From Gammaproteobacteria bacterium (lineage in GTDB: Bacteria > Pseudomonadota > Gammaproteobacteria > Xanthomonadales > Xanthomonadaceae): a stretch of 8,077 nt of DNA. Numbering within the stretch: the first letter of the stretch is position 1; each line of letters opens with the position of its first letter. The notes beneath the pieces are model-generated. The model saw only the letters and a program-made list of their open reading frames with translations, did not search any database and was not told the origin of the DNA. The stretch spans positions 1-8,077 of the forward strand of contig JAAZHF010000072.1 in NCBI GenBank assembly GCA_012510865.1. Direction: 5' to 3'. A program made the translations under genes and the position numbers. This document shows positions 5,708 to 8,077 of this stretch, piece after piece.

Positions 5708-6411
5708 GTAATGCGTTCCTCGGCCCAGGTCAGGGCGAAGCCATTCGTGTATCGGAGATCGGCGCGCGACAGCGGCTGGGGCCGCTGGGCGAGCAGCTGC
5801 GGCAGCAGGCGCGCGAACCGCGCCATGCGCGAACGGACCTGGTGGCTGCCGATCACCACTTCGGTGCCGTTGGACAGGACCATGGCCCAGCTGCCGCGGC
5901 TGTCGAGCAGCAGCGCGCGCACGCCGTAGCCCAGCGGCGCGAACAGCTCGCGCGCCTCGTGGTAGAGCTCGATGACGTCGCCGGCGCGGCTCTCGGGGCC
6001 GTGCAGCAGCGGCAGGCCCGCCGGCACCGCGATGCCGTCGACCGGGAACACCTTCCCCTGCTGGGACAGCAGGCGGTCCTCGCCCCAGCGCGCCAGGGGC
6101 TGGTGCTCGCGCACCCGCACCTCGAGCACGTCCGGCCAGCGCTTGCCGACGTCGGCCTGCTCGACCCACGGCAGCCGGGCGACCGCCTCGCGCGCCTCGT
6201 CCAGGCGCACCGCGAAGAAGCCCTGCCGTGCATGCGGCAGCACCGCTTCGCGCACCAGCGCCGGATCGACGTGCCGCAGGTCGTCGTTGATGCGCAGGGT
6301 GCGCAGCGGCCAGCGCTCGGCGCCGATCCAGCCCTGCAGCACGGCGACCACCGGCAGCGCGACCAGCGCCACCGCCAGCGCCCAGGCGAGGATGCGCGCC
6401 AGCGCGCTCAC
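5704..6411 (-). CDS. ftsQ: Cell division protein FtsQ (GTG start)
   Basis: FtsQ is a bitopic inner-membrane protein whose periplasmic part links FtsB/FtsL to the rest of the divisome. From the GTG start it has 235 residues. It has an almost absent cytoplasmic tail and a transmembrane helix at about 5-28. A POTRA domain spans about 36-102, including the [31 protein letters not shown] segment typical of FtsQ. A beta domain follows to about 230, ending in [12 protein letters not shown]. No ATG is available upstream in frame nearby. GTG at 6409-6411 overlaps the ddlB stop as GTGA and has GGAG 8 bases upstream. The cytoplasmic N-terminus is therefore much shorter than the 20-plus residues of E. 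coli FtsQ, whose total is 276. The 3' end overlaps ftsA by 4 bases. Confidence 0.94.
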   Translation of the reverse strand: MSALARILAWALAVALVALPVVAVLQGWIGAERWPLRTLRINDDLRHVDPALVREAVLPHARQGFFAVRLDEAREAVARLPWVEQADVGKRWPDVLEVRVREHQPLARWGEDRLLSQQGKVFPVDGIAVPAGLPLLHGPESRAGDVIELYHEARELFAPLGYGVRALLLDSRGSWAMVLSNGTEVVIGSHQVRSRMARFARLLPQLLAQRPQPLSRADLRYTNGFALTWAEERIT

Positions 6412-7346
6412 AGCGTCTGCTCCAGAACGCGCCAGCACAGCTCGGCGTAGTCGCAGCCGAGCGCCGCGGCGGCCTTCGGCACCAGGGAATGTCCGGTCAT
6501 CCCGGGCGCGGTATTGATCTCGATCAGCTGCAGGCCGCGCTCGCGGTCGCGCATCACGTCGACCCGGCCCCAGCCGCTGCAGCCGGCGGCGCGGAAGGCG
6601 CGCAGGGCGAGGTCGCGGATCCCGGCTTCGTCCCCGCCTTCGAGGCCGGGACACAGGTACTGCGTGTCGTCGGCGATGTACTTGGCGTGGTAGTCGTACC
6701 ACTCGCCGGCGGGAACGATGCGGATCGCCGGCAGCGCCACGTCGCCGAGGATGCCGACGGTGAGCTCGTCCCCGCGGACCATCTGCTCCATCAGCAGCTC
6801 GCCGGGGTAGCCGGCGGCGAACGCGATGGCGGGAGCGAGGTCCGTCGCCGACAGCACGCGGAAGACGCCGACGCTGGACCCTTCGCTGGAGGGCTTCACG
6901 AACACCGGGTACCCGAGCCGGTCCGCCGCCGCCACCAGGTCGGCGCCCGGCGCCAGGCGCTCGTAGCGCGGCGGCGGCAGGCCTTCGGACAGCCAGACCT
7001 GCTTGGTGCGGATCTTGTCCATGGTCAGCGCGCTGCCGAGCACGCCGGAGCCGGTGTACGGCACGCCCAGGGACTGCAGCAGGCCCTGCAGCACGCCGTT
7101 CTCGCCGACGCCGCCGTGCAGGATGTTGAACACGCGCTCGAAGCGGCCCGCCTGCAGGGCCTCGAGCAGCGCCGGCACGCCGTCCACGGCATGCGCGTCG
7201 ACGCCGCGCGAGCGCAGGGCCTCGAGCACGTTCTTGCCGGAGTCCAGCGACACTTCGCGCTCGCTGGTATCCCCGCCCAGCAGCACGGCGACGCGGCCGA
7301 AGACGGCGGGGTCCGTGGCGAGCAGCGGCGGCAGGCGCCCGTTCAT
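6408..7346 (-). CDS. ddlB: D-alanine--D-alanine ligase DdlB
   Basis: This cytosolic ATP-grasp enzyme joins two D-alanines to make the dipeptide used by MurF in peptidoglycan precursor synthesis. It has 312 residues, close to the 306 of E. coli DdlB. Motifs in order: [11 protein letters not shown] (24-34) with Glu29 equivalent to E. coli Glu15, and HGGVGENG (77-84), where Asn83 stands in place of the usual Asp. Next come the ATP-grasp lid [12 protein letters not shown] (150-161) and the WYDYHAKY region (216-223) with the ligase-type Tyr. The metal-binding set follows: Asp263 in GWGRVDVM, then Glu276 and Asn278 in [15 protein letters not shown]. The Tyr in the omega-loop region suggests a D-Ala-D-Ala rather than D-Ala-D-Lac product. 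The start ATG overlaps the murC stop as ATGA and lies 4 bases after a GGGGGAGG ribosome site. The 3' end overlaps ftsQ. Confidence 0.98.
   Translation of the reverse strand: MNGRLPPLLATDPAVFGRVAVLLGGDTSEREVSLDSGKNVLEALRSRGVDAHAVDGVPALLEALQAGRFERVFNILHGGVGENGVLQGLLQSLGVPYTGSGVLGSALTMDKIRTKQVWLSEGLPPPRYERLAPGADLVAAADRLGYPVFVKPSSEGSSVGVFRVLSATDLAPAIAFAAGYPGELLMEQMVRGDELTVGILGDVALPAIRIVPAGEWYDYHAKYIADDTQYLCPGLEGGDEAGIRDLALRAFRAAGCSGWGRVDVMRDRERGLQLIEINTAPGMTGHSLVPKAAAALGCDYAELCWRVLEQTL
6409..6423 (-). promoter_or_regulatory. Ribosome site and GTG that decide the ftsQ start
   Basis: On the minus strand GGAG at 6423-6420 is followed after 8 bases by GTG at 6411-6409, and the GTG overlaps the ddlB TGA at 6410-6408. 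The frame has no nearby ATG, and the hydrophobic segment of FtsQ starts within a few codons. This is the most plausible initiation site. The non-ATG start together with the overlap suggests translation coupled to ddlB and kept low. Confidence 0.75.
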
Positions 7347-8077
7347 GCGCCCTCCCCCGGCTTCGGGAAGCCGGCGTCGGCAAGCTGCTGGGCGACGTGG
7401 CCGATGTCTCCGGCGCCCATCACCAGCAGCAGGTCGCCGTCTTCGAGGATGTCCGGCAGCACCTCGCGCAGCTCGCCGGGGGCGTTCACCACCACCGGGT
7501 CGATGCGGCCGCGTGCGCGGATCGCGCGCGCCAGGGCGCGGGCGTCGGCATTGGCCAGGGGCTGCTCGCCGGCGGGGTAGACCTCGGTCAGCACCAGCGC
7601 GTCGACGTCGGACAGCACGCCGGCGAAGTCGTCGAGCAGGTCGCGGGTGCGGCTGTAGCGGTGCGGCTGGAAGGCCACCACCAGGCGGCGCTCGGGCCAG
7701 CCGCCGCGCGCGGCTTCGAACACCGCCGCGAGCTCGCGCGGATGGTGGCCGTAGTCGTCGACCAGCTGCACCGTGGCGCCGCGGGCCGTGGTCAGCTCGG
7801 CCAGGCGGTTGAAGCGGCGGCCGATGCCCTGGAACTTGACCAGCGCAGCGCGGATGGCCTCGGGCGTCACGCCCAGCTGCCAGGCCACCGCGGCCGCGGC
7901 GAGCGCGTTCTGCACGTTGTGCCGGCCCGGCAGCGCCAGCTCCATGGGCGTGGCGGTGGCGTCGGGCAGGACCAGGTCGAAGTGCATGGTGGCGCCGTCC
8001 TGGCGCACGTCCTCGGCGCGCACGTCGGCCCCCGGGTGGAAGCCGTAGGTCATCACGTGGCGCGAGACGGCCCCGGC
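7343..8077 (-). CDS. murC: UDP-N-acetylmuramate--L-alanine ligase MurC, C-terminal 244 residues (cut by right window edge)
   Basis: MurC is the cytosolic ligase that adds L-alanine to UDP-MurNAc, the first amino-acid step of peptidoglycan synthesis. The frame is open to the window edge, so the N-terminal half with the ATP P-loop is outside; E. coli MurC is 491 residues. The GTG and ATG near 8056-8051 are internal codons, not starts. Visible motifs, numbered from the first complete codon: [11 protein letters not shown] (51-61) of the central Mur ligase domain, KFQGIGRRF (81-89), DDYGHHPRE (107-115), the substrate and C-terminal-domain signature FQPHRYSRT (136-144), and MGAGDIG (220-226). These are specific for MurC rather than Mpl or MurD-F. 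The stop overlaps the ddlB start by 4 bases, so it is the upstream member of the murC-ddlB-ftsQ-ftsA unit. Confidence 0.97.
   Translation of the reverse strand, partial: AGAVSRHVMTYGFHPGADVRAEDVRQDGATMHFDLVLPDATATPMELALPGRHNVQNALAAAAVAWQLGVTPEAIRAALVKFQGIGRRFNRLAELTTARGATVQLVDDYGHHPRELAAVFEAARGGWPERRLVVAFQPHRYSRTRDLLDDFAGVLSDVDALVLTEVYPAGEQPLANADARALARAIRARGRIDPVVVNAPGELREVLPDILEDGDLLLVMGAGDIGHVAQQLADAGFPKPGEGA

Noticed and set aside
4334..5929. Plus-strand open frame of 531 residues across ftsA
   Set aside because: Antisense to ftsA and ftsQ and rich in His/Ala/Asp/Val repeats typical of shadow frames; no credible ribosome site or family match.
5708..6169. Extension of FtsA upstream to 565 residues
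   Set aside because: The extension is the off-frame shadow of ftsQ. FtsA families start at [16 protein letters not shown], and the ATGA overlap and ribosome site support 5707.
8051..8056. GTG/ATG near the right edge as the start of a 237-residue gene
   Set aside because: The frame continues open to the window edge, and the protein is plainly the C-terminal part of MurC.

Overview
This is a high-GC proteobacterial chromosome segment, most likely from the Xanthomonadaceae/Lysobacteraceae (Lysobacter, Luteimonas or a relative). The reasons are the very GC-rich codon use, FtsZ and DdlB sequences of xanthomonad type, and the gene order murC-ddlB-ftsQ-ftsA-ftsZ-lpxC followed by a DUF721 gene, an M23 peptidase gene and secA. 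The taxon is inferred from recalled family sequences; no search was run. The window is an ordinary, well-conserved core region: the distal end of the division and cell wall (dcw) cluster plus the start of secA. I found no mobile element, CRISPR array, RNA gene, frameshift or unknown gene system.

Layout. Apart from one gene, everything is on the minus strand, so the operon reads from the right edge to the left. murC (C-terminal half, cut by the right edge), ddlB, ftsQ and ftsA are joined by three consecutive 4-base stop/start overlaps (ATGA, GTGA, ATGA) and form a tightly coupled unit. A 161-bp gap containing a REP-like palindrome separates ftsA from ftsZ. ftsZ has a good Shine-Dalgarno sequence. 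A 160-bp gap follows, with a perfect 11-bp-stem palindrome and a plausible extended -10 promoter for lpxC. After lpxC comes a 201-bp convergent intergenic region with a GC hairpin and an unusual AT-rich island. Then comes dciA, the only plus-strand gene. dciA and the divergent M23 peptidase gene share a single CATG as their start codons, so each must draw its upstream signals from the other's coding sequence. After the M23 gene, a 150-bp leader with a possible promoter, a 14-bp palindrome and a terminator-like hairpin precedes secA, of which only the first 92 codons are present.

How the genes work together. MurC and DdlB make cytoplasmic peptidoglycan precursors. FtsQ, FtsA and FtsZ are divisome proteins: periplasmic scaffold, membrane anchor and Z-ring. 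LpxC commits UDP-GlcNAc derivatives to lipid A. The M23 protein is a membrane-anchored, probably active peptidoglycan endopeptidase. SecA drives export, and DciA is the predicted replicative-helicase loader. The most interesting signals are regulatory: the shared CATG start with a possibly leaderless dciA, the hairpin inside the secA leader, the repeats within the dcw operon, and the AT-rich island with helically phased repeats.
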